Positions 34,575 through 47,786 of a stretch of 64,000 nucleotides of DNA are shown here, piece after piece (position 1 is the stretch's first letter; each line of letters begins with the position of its first letter). The DNA is from Calliopum simillimum. Lineage: Eukaryota > Arthropoda > Insecta > Diptera > Lauxaniidae. The stretch is from contig OX638368.1 in the NCBI GenBank assembly GCA_951812925.1, positions 18,601,187 to 18,665,186 on the forward strand, in the 5' to 3' direction. A program made the position numbers and the translations under genes. The notes beneath the pieces are model-generated. The model did not search any database. It was not told the DNA's origin and saw only the letters and a list, made by a program, of their open reading frames with translations.

Positions 34575-35888
34575 CAGGTTGGCTGATTCGAAGTGTTACC
34601 AATTCAAAAGACTATATTTTTAGTTTCCATGCACAGATTTTATTGATCAAACGCTATAATGGTTGGGAAATGTTCAAATTTTAAGAATCTACTTGAGATT
34701 TTCGATTTGGCCACCTTAGGCTTTAACTATGGCCCGTAGACGGTCGAAGAACGAGTCGCATGCTGCACGAATTTGGTTTTGTGGAAGTTTGCGCCATTCT
34801 CGTTGAAGGGCCACTTTTAGCGCATCAACGCTCTGGTATTTTTTAGTCAAGACCTTCCTGTCCAACATACCCCAGATTGAGAAATCCAGTGGATTCGCAT
34901 CAGGCGAATTTGAGAGCCATTGTTGAGCAGAAATGAAGCTAGGAACGTTTTTTTCTAACCATTCTTGATTCACACGAGCTTTGTGTGACGGTGCCGAGTC
35001 TTGTTGGAATGTCCATGGCTTGCGACCGAAATGTTTGCGTGCCCACGGTAGTAAAGCACCCTCCAACACTGATTCACGATACACCTGGGCGTTTACTTTG
35101 ACGCCAGCGGCCAAAAAAACGAGTGGTGAGCGCCCATCAGCAGTCACTGTAGCCCAAACCATCACATGCGGTGGTGCCTGCGTTCTGGTGGCCAAACGAA
35201 CATTCAAATTTTCGTAGGACCTCTCTGTCAAGTAAACCCGATCATTTTGTTTGTTTACATATTGCTGGATACAGTAATTTTTCTAATCAGAGAAGACAAT
35301 TTGTGACAGATTTCCGGCGGCGTGCAAGCGCAACAACTCCTTGGCTCTATCGAACCTAACTTTTTTTTTGAGCAGGAGTGAGATCATGCGCCTTTTGGAA
35401 CTTGAGGGCCTTTAGTCCGAGCTTGTTTGACAATATGTGTTGCATTCGTTCACGCGATATTTTCAGCTCGGCAGCCATTTGTCTGCCACTGCGTCTCGGA
35501 TTTCGCTCAATTCTGGCCTTCACCTTTCGAACCATTTCTGGTGATGTTGCAGTTATTTTCCGACCACCACCATGTCGTTTGGCAACGCTGCCGGTACCAT
35601 TGTAACGTGTTATGGTCCGATACACAAACATTTTATTCACTTTTAAATGTTTCAGCTCACGAACAATTGCTGGTTGCGATTTTCCAGCCAAATAAAGAGC
35701 AATCACACTATTACGTTTGAATTCCATTTCGAAAATTTTTTATTTTCAATAAATTGACGCGCAAATGCTTTTGGTTACTTGTTGACAATAGAATGAACTA
35801 ACATCATGCCAATTTTTAGACAGCTGTCATATTCCATCTGTCAGATAAGTCTATCTGAAGTTGGTAACAGTTCGAATCAGCCACCCTG
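34575..35888 (-). mobile_element. DD37D mariner/Tc1-group element, 1,314 bp
   Basis: Inverted ends CAGGTTGGCTGATTCGAAGT (left) and CAGGGTGGCTGATTCGAACT (right, read inward) both continue GTTACCAA. TA flanks (34573-34574, 35889-35890). The transposase spans 34716-35727 with only two visible lesions. One of the best-preserved DNA transposons here. Confidence 0.92.
34716..35727 (-). pseudogene. DD37D transposase, one frameshift and one stop
   Basis: The ATG at 35727 opens 123 codons of helix-turn-helix DNA-binding sequence: IALYLAGKSQPAIVREL, TITRYNGTGSVAKRHGGGRK, then the SGRQMAAELKISRERMQHIL second module. A run of nine T (35361-35369; A on the coding strand) shifts the frame just before VRFDRAKELL. 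The first catalytic region reads IVFSD then a TAG at 35283-35285 where glutamate is usual. From 35231 the frame is open to the stop at 34716, with HVMVWATVTADGRSPLVF, TFQQDSAPSHKA and SPDANPLDFSIWGMLD. There are 37 residues between the QQD and PLD aspartates, hence the DD37D (maT-like) group. Confidence 0.9.
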
Positions 35889-35890
35889 TA

Positions 35891-37780
35891 GAATCGTCCA
35901 TTAGTCAAAATTCAACTAAAAATTTATTAAATAGTTTTGGTATTTTTTGGATACTTTTAGTACATTTTTTACTATTTGGTACAAAAAAGCTCATACATCA
36001 TCCCTGGTATAATTCAAGCGAAACATTAACAAAACCAAAAACATGAAGTCAGTGCTATGCTTTTTATCTTTCACTTTGTGCTTTAACCTTTTTTGCAGCT
36101 CTGCGTGACCGTGTATTTTCTTGTTGTGAATATTGAAAATTTGTTTTTGGTTTTACCTAGCCTTCGGTCAAAATATTAACATATTTCTAACTTTGTGCAC
36201 ATCTACACTCAATTACCTTTCTAATGGTGTATTATGTAAAGTAGTACTCCAATTCCAACGTAGTAAAAAAGATAGGACAGATTTTTGTCTTGCGTATTAA
36301 TGTATAGATTTTGACCTCTCTAATATTTCTCTCAGACAAACTATCTCCCTTTTTCCACCTCTCACGCTTCCATACAAAATTTAGTTAAAATTATCTATCC
36401 GAATTATAGGCTTTATCGAAGGAAGTAGCTGTTTCGAAATACTTTTCAATATTTTCGAATTCCAAAAAAAGCAGTGACAAGACTTTGACGTTAACCAACC
36501 CTTCCTGTAAGATAGTGTGTTCAGGGAAAGGGAAAAGTAAGGTAACAAACTAAAGATGAAAATCAAGAGATTTCATAAGTAAGCATGACAGCTCCCAGGC
36601 ACACAAAAACAAAAGATATTCAGAGAAACAAGGAAGTGCTAGACAAAAGAAAAGCTAAGTAGTTTGGAGAAATGGTAGTGGCACTTTTTATAAGTAAGTA
36701 CAATGAAAAAACTAGTGAACTAATTGCCATTTGAATTCGGTGCGTTTAGAAGAAAAGTGCATGGGCTTCGACTCTTAGGCATGACACTTTTACTACATGG
36801 ATAGTTTTAAATGTATAAATAAGGGAATCCTTTGATATGAATCATGGGAATTAATTGCGCAAAGAAGCATGGGTTGCCTGTGCATGCATTTAGTATCTAC
36901 TTATTTATTCCTTTAATGTTAATGTAGTGGAAAAGGGGGCTTATAATTTTCCGACAATTTTAATTTTAATTTCATTTTATAATTTTCATATCGAAACAGA
37001 AAAGTGTAATCTACAGGACACAACTGCTCACCCGTGTGAATACAATGCATTATGTAAAAACTTTACTTTTAAGCTTAAGTGTTTTTCTTTACTTTGACTT
37101 AAGTAAAGTGACAGAAATGTGGTAGCACCAAACAATTAATTTTTTATCAAAGAACTTTGCATTTTTCTGACTGCATTGTTTGAATTTATGTTTTTTAATT
37201 TGGTTTTCAAAATAAATAAAGAAAAATATATGATTCTTGTCCGCAAAGGACTTCCACTACTTTTTATGTCACAAAAAACTTAATTATTACTTTATGTGTG
37301 TGTGAAAATTCAGCACAAAAATCAATAAAAGCGCACATAAATAGCATTTTGCACAAAAGCCCCTCATCATAGTGATATTTCTTAAAAAAAGTAGAGTTTT
37401 TATTTAGATATTTGCGTGGTTTCTTAGGTGGATTCTTTGTTGTTATTTCTTCTTCTTCAGTCAGAATAATAATAAATCAACAGTTGTGTGACAAAGACAG
37501 TCAATTTTATCAGGAATACAATAGAGAGAATGAAACTTTGAGAGGAATTGTCGGAAAGAATGCATTGCAAAGTCAGTTTCAATATAATGAGTTTGAGAGT
37601 GATTCCCGTGGCACTTAAATACAAAGTAAAGTGTAATGAGTTGGGGAAAAAATAAAAAGAAACTTATTTTTTCTCGAATGCTGTTTCTTTTTCAATACTA
37701 ATGTTCTTCTGCTACCCTTATACATTTTTCTGATCTTTCACTTAACTTAAGTATACCTTCGAAAAAAAAAAAATGCTTTA
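35891..37780. other. Spacer, no gene recognised
   Basis: Frames at 36381-36566 and 37412-37618 carry no known motif. No repeat partner seen in the window. Confidence 0.4.
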
Positions 37781-37782
37781 TA

Positions 37783-39263
37783 GTGGAGTGACTGGGGCTT
37801 TTAACCTAGGATTTCTACAAGACCGAATGAATTTATATGGTTGGGATGGGATTTTGTTTTAAATGCCATAAAAAAAAAGTTTACCCAAAATTTTTTTGTG
37901 CTTTTGATTTGTGTATTAACTATAAAAAGTTAGTATAACACTACATTAAAAATAATTGTAACAATTTGCAAACCATTTTTTCTAAACTAATTTGAGGTCG
38001 CTGAACACGAAAAACGCAATGTTTTTGTTTTCCTTCTAACCGTTCCTGAGTTATTCGGCCATTTTTATTTTCGAGATTATAGCATCATATACATCAATAT
38101 ATTTGTATAACGCCAAATCCAATCGATTTTATTTTACCACGATTACAAAGAATGACTAATGACGTTCTAACGGGTATACCAATGATTATGGTCCGAATAA
38201 AATTAACTGAGTTATAGCACGAAAAACTTAGATTTTTTAAAAAAATTTTTAAATTTTTCATACCAACGTTAAATGAAAAACTTAGTTTTTCGCATATATT
38301 TATTAAAAAAAAATTTTTTAACAATTTTATTCAATGGCACATTTAATTCCAAACATTTTAAGCTAACTTTGAGCAAAATCGAATGAAATCTCGTGAAGAT
38401 ATTAAGGTTTTAGTGCAATGAAGGCATACCGTTTTCTTTCAAAAATTTATATTTTTGATGCAATTGCAACCCGGTCCGAAATGTTTCTACAAAAAATGAC
38501 GAGAGCTTCTTTAAAATGTTCAATGAGTGTAGAATGGCCGATGTGGAACCTGAAAAATTGGATCTGTTGACTTAGGCTGAACATTTTGAAAATGCTCTGG
38601 ACAACTTCTCATCATTTTTATTGCACCAAATCCTTAATATCTTCAAGAAATCGCATTCGATTTTGCTCAAACTAGGCTTAAAATGTTTAGAATTAAATTT
38701 GCCGTTGAATAAAATTTTTAAAAAAATTTTTTTCAAATAAATAAATGCGAAAAACTAAGTTTTTCATTTGATATTGATATGAAAAATTTTTAAAAATTTT
38801 TCAAAAATCTGAGTTTTTCCTGCTATAACTCAGTTAATTTTGTTCGGAGCATAATCATTGGTATACTCGTTAAAAGAGCCATTACTCACTTTTTGTAAGC
38901 GTTGTAAAATAAAATCGATCGGACTTGGCGTTCTACAAATATATTGATGTATATGAAGCTCGAAAATATAAATGTCCGAATAACTCGGGAACGGTCCAAA
39001 GAAATAAAAAATAAGTGGGTTTTTCGAGTTCAGCGACTCTAAATTAGTTTAGAAAAAATAGTTTGCAAAATGTTACATCTATTTTGGATTAAGTGTTGTA
39101 TTAACTTTTTATAGTTATTGCTTAAATAAAGAAAAAATCAATTGCACAAAAAAATTTTTGGTAAACTTTTCTTTTTATGGTATAAAAAACAAAATCCCAC
39201 CTCAACTATATAAATTCATTCACTCTAATAAATATCCTAGTTTAAAAGTCTCAGGCACTCCAC
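37783..39263. mobile_element. TA-flanked foldback, 1.48 kb
   Basis: GTGGAGTGACTGGGGCTTTT (left) is mirrored by AAAAGTCTCAGGCACTCCAC (right). TA flanks (37781-37782, 39264-39265). Arms of about 620 bp mirror each other: AATTCATT(C), AACTATAAAAAGTTA, AACTAATTT, ATATACATCAATATATTTGT, GAAAAACTTAG, AAAATCGAATG. The centre at about 38420-38620 is not mirrored and is not related to the other foldback centres. Confidence 0.8.
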
Positions 39264-39449
39264 TAATCGTAAACACATTTAAAATTACTATTTTTATCTC
39301 TGTAACGGGTACTTCTAGAGAAAAATTCTAGTAAATTTCTTCGTAATTGAAGTTGTTTCCAACACCGACTACGGTGTTTTGTCCAAAAAGGCAAAACGAA
39401 GAGGCCTACTGCGTTTAACTTTTCATAAAACTATGTTCATTTTCAAATC

Positions 39450-39690
39450 GCGATATCTCATGAACGGTAAGTCGGACGGAAAAAGTGTTGGTAAAGACAT
39501 TCATAGAGAATAACATGTTCTGCAAAATCCATGAATAAAATTTTTTCTGCGGCATATCGTTTCGGAATATTTTGCAAAAACAGTTTTTTTCTAAATTTTA
39601 AGATTGTCAAAAGATATCTCCTAAGCTTTAAGTCGTAAAAATAAAAACGGTATGTTGTTTGTAGAACAAACAATTCCCTATAAGCTGGTA
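39450..39690. repeat. Diverged relative of the 1-331 palindrome
   Basis: GAGAATAACATGTTCTGCAAA and GTTTGTAGAACAAACAATTC are weak mirror copies, with TTTCGGAATATTTTG between, as in the first element. The ends are indistinct. Confidence 0.4.
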
Positions 39691-40189
39691 TTTTTGTTTT
39701 ATTGCTTCGACGCTCCGTTCATGTATTATCACAATTTAAAAGAAAAAATCAGTTTAAAAAACTTCGAAAAACTTTCCAGGTAAATCTACCAAATGACCGC
39801 ACTACAAAAAAGATCACAACTTTTTATTAGGTTAACTTTTTTATTTATATTTTAAGCTAAGCATTCCACTTTTAATAATTAAATTTCATGCGGTCTTGTA
39901 GAAGTCCTACGTATACAGTGTTTTTAACTCCCTGGGAACTCTACTATTAATAAAGTTTGAAAAAAAAAACTGGAGCCGATTCCCTCAATTCTTTATCACT
40001 TGAAAATTTTTTCTCACCAAGTTATTTTTTCTAGTTTGTGAATAGGTAATAAACGCTGAGAGCCAGGTCAGATAAGTGAGCCAATATTTCAAAGCCCACC
40101 TTCAGCAGGGCGGCCATCGCAACACGGTTCTTAGTCTAATGATTAGGTAATTTTAAAAGGAAGTAAGATGTTAATGGGTTTGTATTAAA

Positions 40190-41165
40190 GAAAGCGGTCA
40201 CTTCATTATTAAAGATAAATAAACCGTGGAGTGCTATTAAATTAGAGGTTTGAAATTGTAGAGTGGAGTGGAGCAAAATTTCGATATTTTTTTTTATAAA
40301 ACTTTTTGTAGAAAATTAAATTTGCCATCGAAGTAGCTTAATCAAAAAATTAAATAAAATTTCTAATACCAAAAATTTTTGAAGAAAACCAATTCTTGTG
40401 TTTTTTTACTCTTTTGCCTATAACTTTATTTGGGCTGGACACAGGTATGGGTATTGCTTCTTATGAAAATAAGAAGATAAAGTTTTCTTTATAATTGTTT
40501 ATTTTAAAATTTCTTATGTCTTAAATTGACCGAAATATGGCCACTCAAACATTGAAATTTTGTTTCTGCTGTCGGTAAAATGGTTTGTATTAAAACCAAG
40601 GTGTCTTACGAAAAAGTGTATCAGGCAAAAAATTCTTAGAATCGTTCAAGAAATACATATGGTTTTTTTCATAATTTTTGGGGACATTTTATAATTTTCC
40701 AAAAATTAGCCAACAAAAAAAAAAAAATTCTGAAAAAAAATGTTCACGTATGTTTTTCTTGGATGATTCTAAGCATTTTTTGCCGGATACACTTTTTTCG
40801 TAAAATGGCTTTTTTTCCGTTTATCCGACTGCATAAAGAAAATTTCCATTTTTTAATAAATTATTTTAAAGGAAATTTCATCTACTTTTTTATATTACCA
40901 AATCTCTGACCCCATAAAAGTTATAGGCAAAAGAGTAAAAAACACAAGAAATTTTTGGTACAAGAAATTTTTTTTACTAAGCTATTTCGATAGAAAATTT
41001 AATTCTCTACTAAAAGTTTTGTAAAAAGAAATGGAGATATTGTTTTGTTCGCTTGATATTTTGAAAAAACTGTAAAGGGTTCATTTTCCTTCCCCTCTCC
41101 GATTTTCACCCTATAATTTAATAGCACTCCGCGGTTTTCTCATCTTTAATGACCAATTGACCGAT
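40190..41165. mobile_element. Foldback, about 0.98 kb, CCGYGGAGTGCTATTAAATT ends
   Basis: AAACCGTGGAGTGCTATTAA with ATTAGAG at 40220 is mirrored by AATTTAATAGCACTCCGCGG at 41115; outside this, GGTCA...TTAAAGAT is mirrored too. Inner mirrored landmarks are TCTTGTGTTTTTTACTCTTT, TGCCTATAACTT, and TTAGAATC. The centre (about 40600-40830) is homologous to those at 24650, 54870 and 62600/63200. Half of a second copy lies at 54480-55010. No coding capacity. Confidence 0.75.
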
Positions 41166-41224
41166 TTGTGCAATAAAAACCCGTGAATGTCTTACTTTCT
41201 TTTAGCATGTTTTTTACGACCTTA

Positions 41225-41640
41225 TCAATAGACCATCTTCTGAGCAGACACAGTTTTCATTGCTACACTAAAATTGGAGCGTAGTATTTTTGCAGATATT
41301 TTTTCTTTGTAAACGATCAACAGAATCTTTTCTGAGTTCCAATAGACTATCGCTATAACTATGTATATAAGTAGATTCCTGTTTGGATTCAGATTCATAA
41401 TGATAGACCCAAGTTTCGTCTCCAGTAACAACCCGAGCCAATATTCCATCTCTGTCTTCACTACAGTGGTCCAAAAACTCGCGAAAATACTTTACGCACT
41501 ATTTTTTTGAGGCTTTGTGAGCATTTTTCGGCACCTTCCAATGTTAATTTTTTTCACTTTTTGAATGATTTCCGGAGTGGTCATTTCTTTTCTTCCATTT
41601 GTAATCCATAGTTTTACTCAGGCAATAGTCCCTTTAAACT
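41225..41640 (-). pseudogene. Mariner transposase fragment
   Basis: On the minus strand MTTPEIIQKV (from about 41590) begins the linker typical of mariner transposases. After frame changes comes ARVVTGDETWVYHYESESKQ (41345-41440), which contains the first catalytic aspartate region. The rest is missing or unrecognisable, and no inverted ends are seen. An old internal scrap. Confidence 0.7.
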
Positions 41641-41884
41641 GATTTTCATTTCCTATATACTTTGCGATTGACTTGTTTGGTCGAAGGTTGAAAAGGAAAA
41701 ACAACTTACCATTTGGCGGACTTAAAACATGCTTCCGTATGTTCAAATTAAATATTGACTTAGAATTAACGTTTATACGTTTTATTGTTCTAAACATATC
41801 ATGTCCTTTGATACAATGCAATTTTACTCAAATACTGCTTATTTCATTAACAATATTAATTTACAGGGCTTTTCAAGACTCCAT

Positions 41885-42015
41885 GTGATTTCAATTACTT
41901 TTTGTTTGGAAATTTTGTTGATGAAAACGATAAGTAAAGAAAGAGCGACTCACAGTTTTCATCAAAAAGTTTTAGAAAAGTAATTGAAATTGAATAGATT
42001 TCGGAACTGGCCTGA
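41885..42015. repeat. Shortened relative of the 1-331 palindrome
   Basis: GATTTCAATTACTTTTTGTT is mirrored by AAAAGTAATTGAAATTG about 80 bp on, with GACTCACA inside and GGAAC(T)GGCCTGACTA outside, as at 331-360 in the first copy. Confidence 0.5.
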
Positions 42016-42049
42016 CTATTTTTAGCTATTAAACTGTTGCGATATTTTT

Positions 42050-42994
42050 GTTAAATTTTTTTTAAAAAAAAATTTGCCTGCCTACCTCTTTTTTGTTATA
42101 ATTTTTATATTTTTTAAAGGAGTTTTCTTCGCTTTCAGGCTTATCGATAATGTTCATTGCAAATCGATACTACATACTTATGTGTACTAGTTACTTTTTT
42201 ATGTGTTGTAATATAACAAAACATTGACATGGAAGTTCTGGCATATTGTCATTTTAATATTCACAAAGCATATGACACACTTTGTGACTTTTTTACAACA
42301 TATGTACATACATACATATTGCATATATAGTTTTCTTGTGTTCCTGCCAAACGCTATTGGTATTTTTTCGCCATAAACGTACGTACGCCAACCTTTTGCT
42401 AAAAGTGAAACAAAACATCCTTTGGGTAACTGCCAGCATTTTTAATGTATGTGATTTGGAAAGAACTTAATGTCAGTCAAAAGAATTTTAAAAGCATATT
42501 TTTATTATACGAGTATTCTTACTATATTCTACAAAAAACCTCAATGCTTTTTTAACCTAAATTGTGCGAATTTACTTTAATCCCAATTTGTTTATTATTT
42601 ATTTATTGATTGTATGTCAGTATATACTTGATTGACAGTTTTATCTGTTCTGCAAAAATGCTATGATATAGTTTTGCTAATAGGAAGTTACGAGTATTTG
42701 CATTAAAGTAATAAATCTCTGGAATTAACCTAAAACCGCATATAAAAGCCATGATAAATTATTCATAATAAATTTATATACCTGAACAAAAGCGAAAAAA
42801 GCTAAGTATGTTCCGGTGGTGGAGAATTTGTGGTCGTCACTTTGTTAATAAGTAAAACTTTTTTAACTACTTTTCTAATGAAGGTAGTAATTTTTTAAAT
42901 AATTTATTGCAAGATTAATTAAAAGACTATGTAGAAACTAATGCCTCAAATAATTTTCGAGAGAATTAAAACAACACTTAAATCATGTAGTTAC

Positions 42995-43025
<31 letters not shown>

Positions 43026-43072
43026 TGTTATTTACATTTACTTCACTGGGTTAATACTTTGCATTCAAAAGT
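42050..43072. other. Spacer, nothing recognised
   Basis: AT-rich, with an A-run near 42995 shortly before the CATAG array. Confidence 0.4.
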
Positions 43073-43073
43073 C

Positions 43074-44694
43074 AGCATAGCATAGCATAGCATAGCATAG
43101 CATAGCATAGCATAGCATAGCATAGCATAGCATAGCATAGCATAGCATAGCATAGCATAGCATAGCATAGCATAGCATAGCATAGCATAGCATAGCATAG
43201 CATAGCATAGCATAGCATAGCATAGCATAGCATAGCATAGCATAGCATAGCATAGCATAGCATAGCATAGCATAGCATAGCATAGCATAGCATAGCATAG
43301 CATAGCATAGCATAGCATAGCATAGCATAGCATAGCATAGCATAGCATAGCATAGCATAGCATAGCATAGCATAGCATAGCATAGCATAGCATAGCATAG
43401 CATAGCATAGCATAGCATAGCATAGCATAGCATAGCATAGCATAGCATAGCATAGCATAGCATAGCATAGCATAGCATAGCATAGCATAGCATAGCATAG
43501 CATAGCATAGCATAGCATAGCATAGCATAGCATAGCATAGCATAGCATAGCATAGCATAGCATAGCATAGCATAGCATAGCATAGCATAGCATAGCATAG
43601 CATAGCATAGCATAGCATAGCATAGCATAGCATAGCATAGCATAGCATAGCATAGCATAGCATAGCATAGCATAGCATAGCATAGCATAGCATAGCATAG
43701 CATAGCATAGCATAGCATAGCATAGCATAGCATAGCATAGCATAGCATAGCATAGCATAGCATAGCATAGCATAGCATAGCATAGCATAGCATAGCATAG
43801 CATAGCATAGCATAGCATAGCATAGCATAGCATAGCATAGCATAGCATAGCATAGCATAGCATAGCATAGCATAGCATAGCATAGCATAGCATAGCATAG
43901 CATAGCATAGCATAGCATAGCATAGCATAGCATAGCATAGCATAGCATAGCATAGCATAGCATAGCATAGCATAGCATAGCATAGCATAGCATAGCATAG
44001 CATAGCATAGCATAGCATAGCATAGCATAGCATAGCATAGCATAGCATAGCATAGCATAGCATAGCATAGCATAGCATAGCATAGCATAGCATAGCATAG
44101 CATAGCATAGCATAGCATAGCATAGCATAGCATAGCATAGCATAGCATAGCATAGCATAGCATAGCATAGCATAGCATAGCATAGCATAGCATAGCATAG
44201 CATAGCATAGCATAGCATAGCATAGCATAGCATAGCATAGCATAGCATAGCATAGCATAGCATAGCATAGCATAGCATAGCATAGCATAGCATAGCATAG
44301 CATAGCATAGCATAGCATAGCATAGCATAGCATAGCATAGCATAGCATAGCATAGCATAGCATAGCATAGCATAGCATAGCATAGCATAGCATAGCATAG
44401 CATAGCATAGCATAGCATAGCATAGCATAGCATAGCATAGCATAGCAAAGCATAGCATAGCATAGCATAGCATAGCATAGCATAGTATAGCATAGCATAG
44501 CATAGCATAGCATAGCATAGCATAGCATAGCATAGCATAGCATAGCATAGCATAGCATAGCATAGCATAGCATAGCATAGCATAGCATAGCATAGCATAG
44601 CATAGCATAGCATAGCATAGCATAGCATAGCATAGCATAGCATAGCATAGCATAGCATAGCATAGCATAGCATAGCATAGCATAGCATAGCATA
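43074..44694. repeat. (CATAG)n pentanucleotide array, about 324 units
   Basis: 1,621 bp of uninterrupted 5-bp units. Only two substitutions are visible: T to A at 44448 and C to T at 44486, both within 250 bp of the right end. The minus strand is open in all three frames because the units lack stops there, giving 541-546 codon frames of repeated L-C-Y-A-M; the plus strand hits TAG constantly. These frames are by-products, not genes. Such length and purity point to recent expansion or to assembly/collapse effects. Confidence 0.98.
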
Positions 44695-46950
44695 CATTAT
44701 GTAATTTTTTCTGTTTCTAGTGACTATTGCTAAAATTTTTCGAAAATTTTATTAACTAATCTTGGGAAAATAAGTATAATGTAGTCCTTCAAGGTATAAT
44801 AACAAAAAAAATCTTTTGAGTATAAAAAATACCAAGCACTAAATGAGTCTAAATGTTGCACCCGCAATAATGGGATTGCACTTTGGTAGCTACTTGTGAT
44901 ATCGAAATTTTCATGAAAGAGCTTTAAGCTTCTTTATGCCAAATAGCATAGTTGAGCATTATCTCCATGCAACATTGAGCAACATTGGCTTTACAACTTT
45001 TTCTTTGGGCGGAACGCATTTTAAACATTGATTGGCTAAGTGAATTAACTAATTTTGCACTATGCTTTAAAATTAAAATTCTTTACTATTGCATTGAACA
45101 CTTTTGTATGTTTTTATGATTTTTAATAAATTAAGGAGGATTTTTTTTTTGTGTGTACATATTAAGAGAACAATGTTACCCACTTGAGACTGTCGGAAGA
45201 ATATTTAAAGTTCCGACCATTTTCTATCGATCTGTAAAAGTTTGAGAAAAGTTTAACCATTTTTTCCATTCCTTTTGAATTAATTGTGCAAGCAGCTTTT
45301 GTAAGTATTTCACTAAGCAGAAGAAATGTTCAACAAAAATCCTTCAGAATCCTTCTATTTATGGAAGTTTGAAGAAAATATAGAGTAAAAATAACAACCA
45401 CGTTTTTATTATTTATCCTAAAGTCACTCATACGATATGTTGCGCATGAGTTCAAGTATTTTATAGAGTCTTATAAAAATTTTCGAGCAAAAGAAAAAAG
45501 TTTTGTTTGTTATTATTATTTTTATCATTAATAGTTTTCCAAGACACGATGTTTATTTTTCAAAAAACATTAAAACAATTTCTCACAACTTTTTCATAAA
45601 AATAAAATACACCCCCTCAAATAATAATATAATTTCTTGTGAATTGCGGCAAACGGTCTTTTTTCTTTTTGTTTTATTTCATGCCATGTTTTTAATGAAT
45701 GTTGTAAACAATAATATTATTATTATTATTTTCCTGACCTTTCAAGTTTTTTGCATGAGAAAAATGATGTCGGTCTGTTGTTGATGGTCAGTCAGCTGGC
45801 TGGCGTCTTGACTACAGGGAATATTGTGCGTTGTTAAAAGTTTGTTCAGAAGATTAAAACATTATTGGAAAAGCGAATATTGTTTTTCAGTACAATAAGT
45901 ACTTTATTGGGCATCCAAAGGGCTTTGTTCAATTATGAGTTATTGTGCGTAATTTTTTCACTAATATTGTTTTTGTATAAAAAATATGGCTTGTTTTAAT
46001 GTTATTATAGTCAATTTTATATTTTAAACAAACTTTAAATTGCTCTTTTTCATTTCTACTCCAACTAGCGTTCAACTCAAGACTCATGTGTTCACTGACA
46101 AATTATTTGTGTAACAATTTGTAACTTAAATTGATAATATAAAACATTTTTTTTTCCGCAAATGAAATGCTTTATTTTGTAAGACAAATGATGAAACATT
46201 TAACGCACGCCTCAAGCTGCATATGGTGTTGGTGCTGACAAATGACGCACAGTGCAGTATTACGGGTAGAATATATGACAGTAGTTGAATATGTCTGTAA
46301 CGCAAACACACACATAAAGATGTTACTATTCCTCCTGTTTAGGATTGTTTTTAAATCAAATTCTATCTTTTTCATCTGCCAGCTAAGTGTTCTATCAAAA
46401 TAATAACGTATGTGTTATATAGAGCATTTTCAAAATTAATTTTGTTTAGACTGAGCGATAATAGCAAGATAAATGCAAGCTGCAGCAAAAGTAATATCAT
46501 TATTTGAATTGCTGTGGTTTTGTTGGAAACTTAAGAAATTGTGCTTGATTTATCTTAGCATATTTATTGATTTTACTTAGTTAATAGTTAGGAAACTTTT
46601 GGTTCAGTTTCAGTTTTAATTTGGTTTGGAAACATTTGTAGAGTTTAAAATGTTTGTTCTTCACATTATGCATCTTTAGCATGATTTAAACATAACTTTT
46701 GACATTAACTAGCTTTAAATAATATTTTTACAGTATTTAGAAAGCTTCTCAACACTTTTAAGATGCTTCCGTAGAATTTTATTACTGACATTTGTAGTGT
46801 TTCATTTATTATTTTTTGATAATTATTGATAGTCTTGTGTGGTTGTTCGTTCTTAGATGGGATATTTTGGTAATTTTAATGTTGTATAAAATATATGTTA
46901 CAAATTCCGGAAACTTTTTGTATTAAATAACATCAAAAATTCCGCATTAT
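44695..46950. other. Spacer, no gene recognised
   Basis: Single-copy-looking AT-rich DNA. Contains an inverted core motif at 45423-45442 and a TTATTATTA run near 45715. Confidence 0.4.
45423..45442 (-). repeat. Solo core motif, minus strand
   Basis: On the minus strand it reads CAACATATCGTATGAGTGAC, one base off the R2 core. It is the only minus-strand occurrence found. Confidence 0.4.
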
Positions 46951-46954
46951 ATGA

Positions 46955-47390
46955 AAAAAAAAAATTAAAAAAGTTTGAAAAAGTTTGAAAAAGTTTAAAA
47001 AAGTGTGGAAAAATTTAAAAAAAATTAAAAAAAGTTTGAAAAAAGTATGAAAAAATTTAAAGGTTTGAAGAAATTTGAAAAAGTCTGAAAAAAAGTTTGA
47101 AAAATTTTAACAAAGTTTGAAAAAGTTTGAAAAAAGTTTGATAAAGTTCAAAAAAATTTGAAAAAGTTTGAAAAAATTTGAAAAAGTTAGAAAAAATTTA
47201 AAAAAGTTTCAAACATTAAAAAAATTTGAAAAAGTTTGGAAAAGTTTGTACAAAGTTAGAAAAAATTATAAGCTTTGAAAAAATTTACAAAAGTTTAAAA
47301 AATTTGATAAAAGTTTGACAAAAGTTTGATAAAAGTTTGAAAAAGTTTGAAAAAAGTTTTAAAAAGTTTGAAAAAATCTGAAAATCCATA
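46955..47390. repeat. Degenerate (AAAAAGTTTG)n low-complexity tract
   Basis: About 430 bp of AAAAAGTTTG-like units of 9-14 bp with A-run slippage. It looks like an expanded simple repeat. Confidence 0.85.
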
Positions 47391-47786
47391 TATGTATGCC
47401 ACAGCAAGCATGATGCATTACATAATAATATGAGTCATCGCTTTCAGTAACAATAAATTTTTTAAAATACGGCCATTATGCTCCCGAAAACCCCATTACC
47501 ATATAAAACAATAACAACTAAAAATTACTGATGAAACAACAAAAATAAAAGCAAAAGAACCAACAACAAAAATGACTTATAAGAACTATCTTAAAAAAAT
47601 TCAATTATGAAAAAATTCTGTCTCCTACGGAAGCAGTTCTGCCAAGATATTTTGTACTAGGATGGCGCAAAATTCTTCAAGTGGCATCTGCCAGCGTGTC
47701 CTTGAACATACAAATACACCCTACTGTCATGTTAATGTGAATAGATCTTTATCATGGGCATTAAGCTTTGGTCTCAGTCTTGTATA

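Noticed and set aside
43043..44697. Three overlapping minus-strand frames of 541-546 codons
   Set aside because: They encode only repeated L-C-Y-A-M from the CATAG array; the absence of stops is a property of the pentamer.
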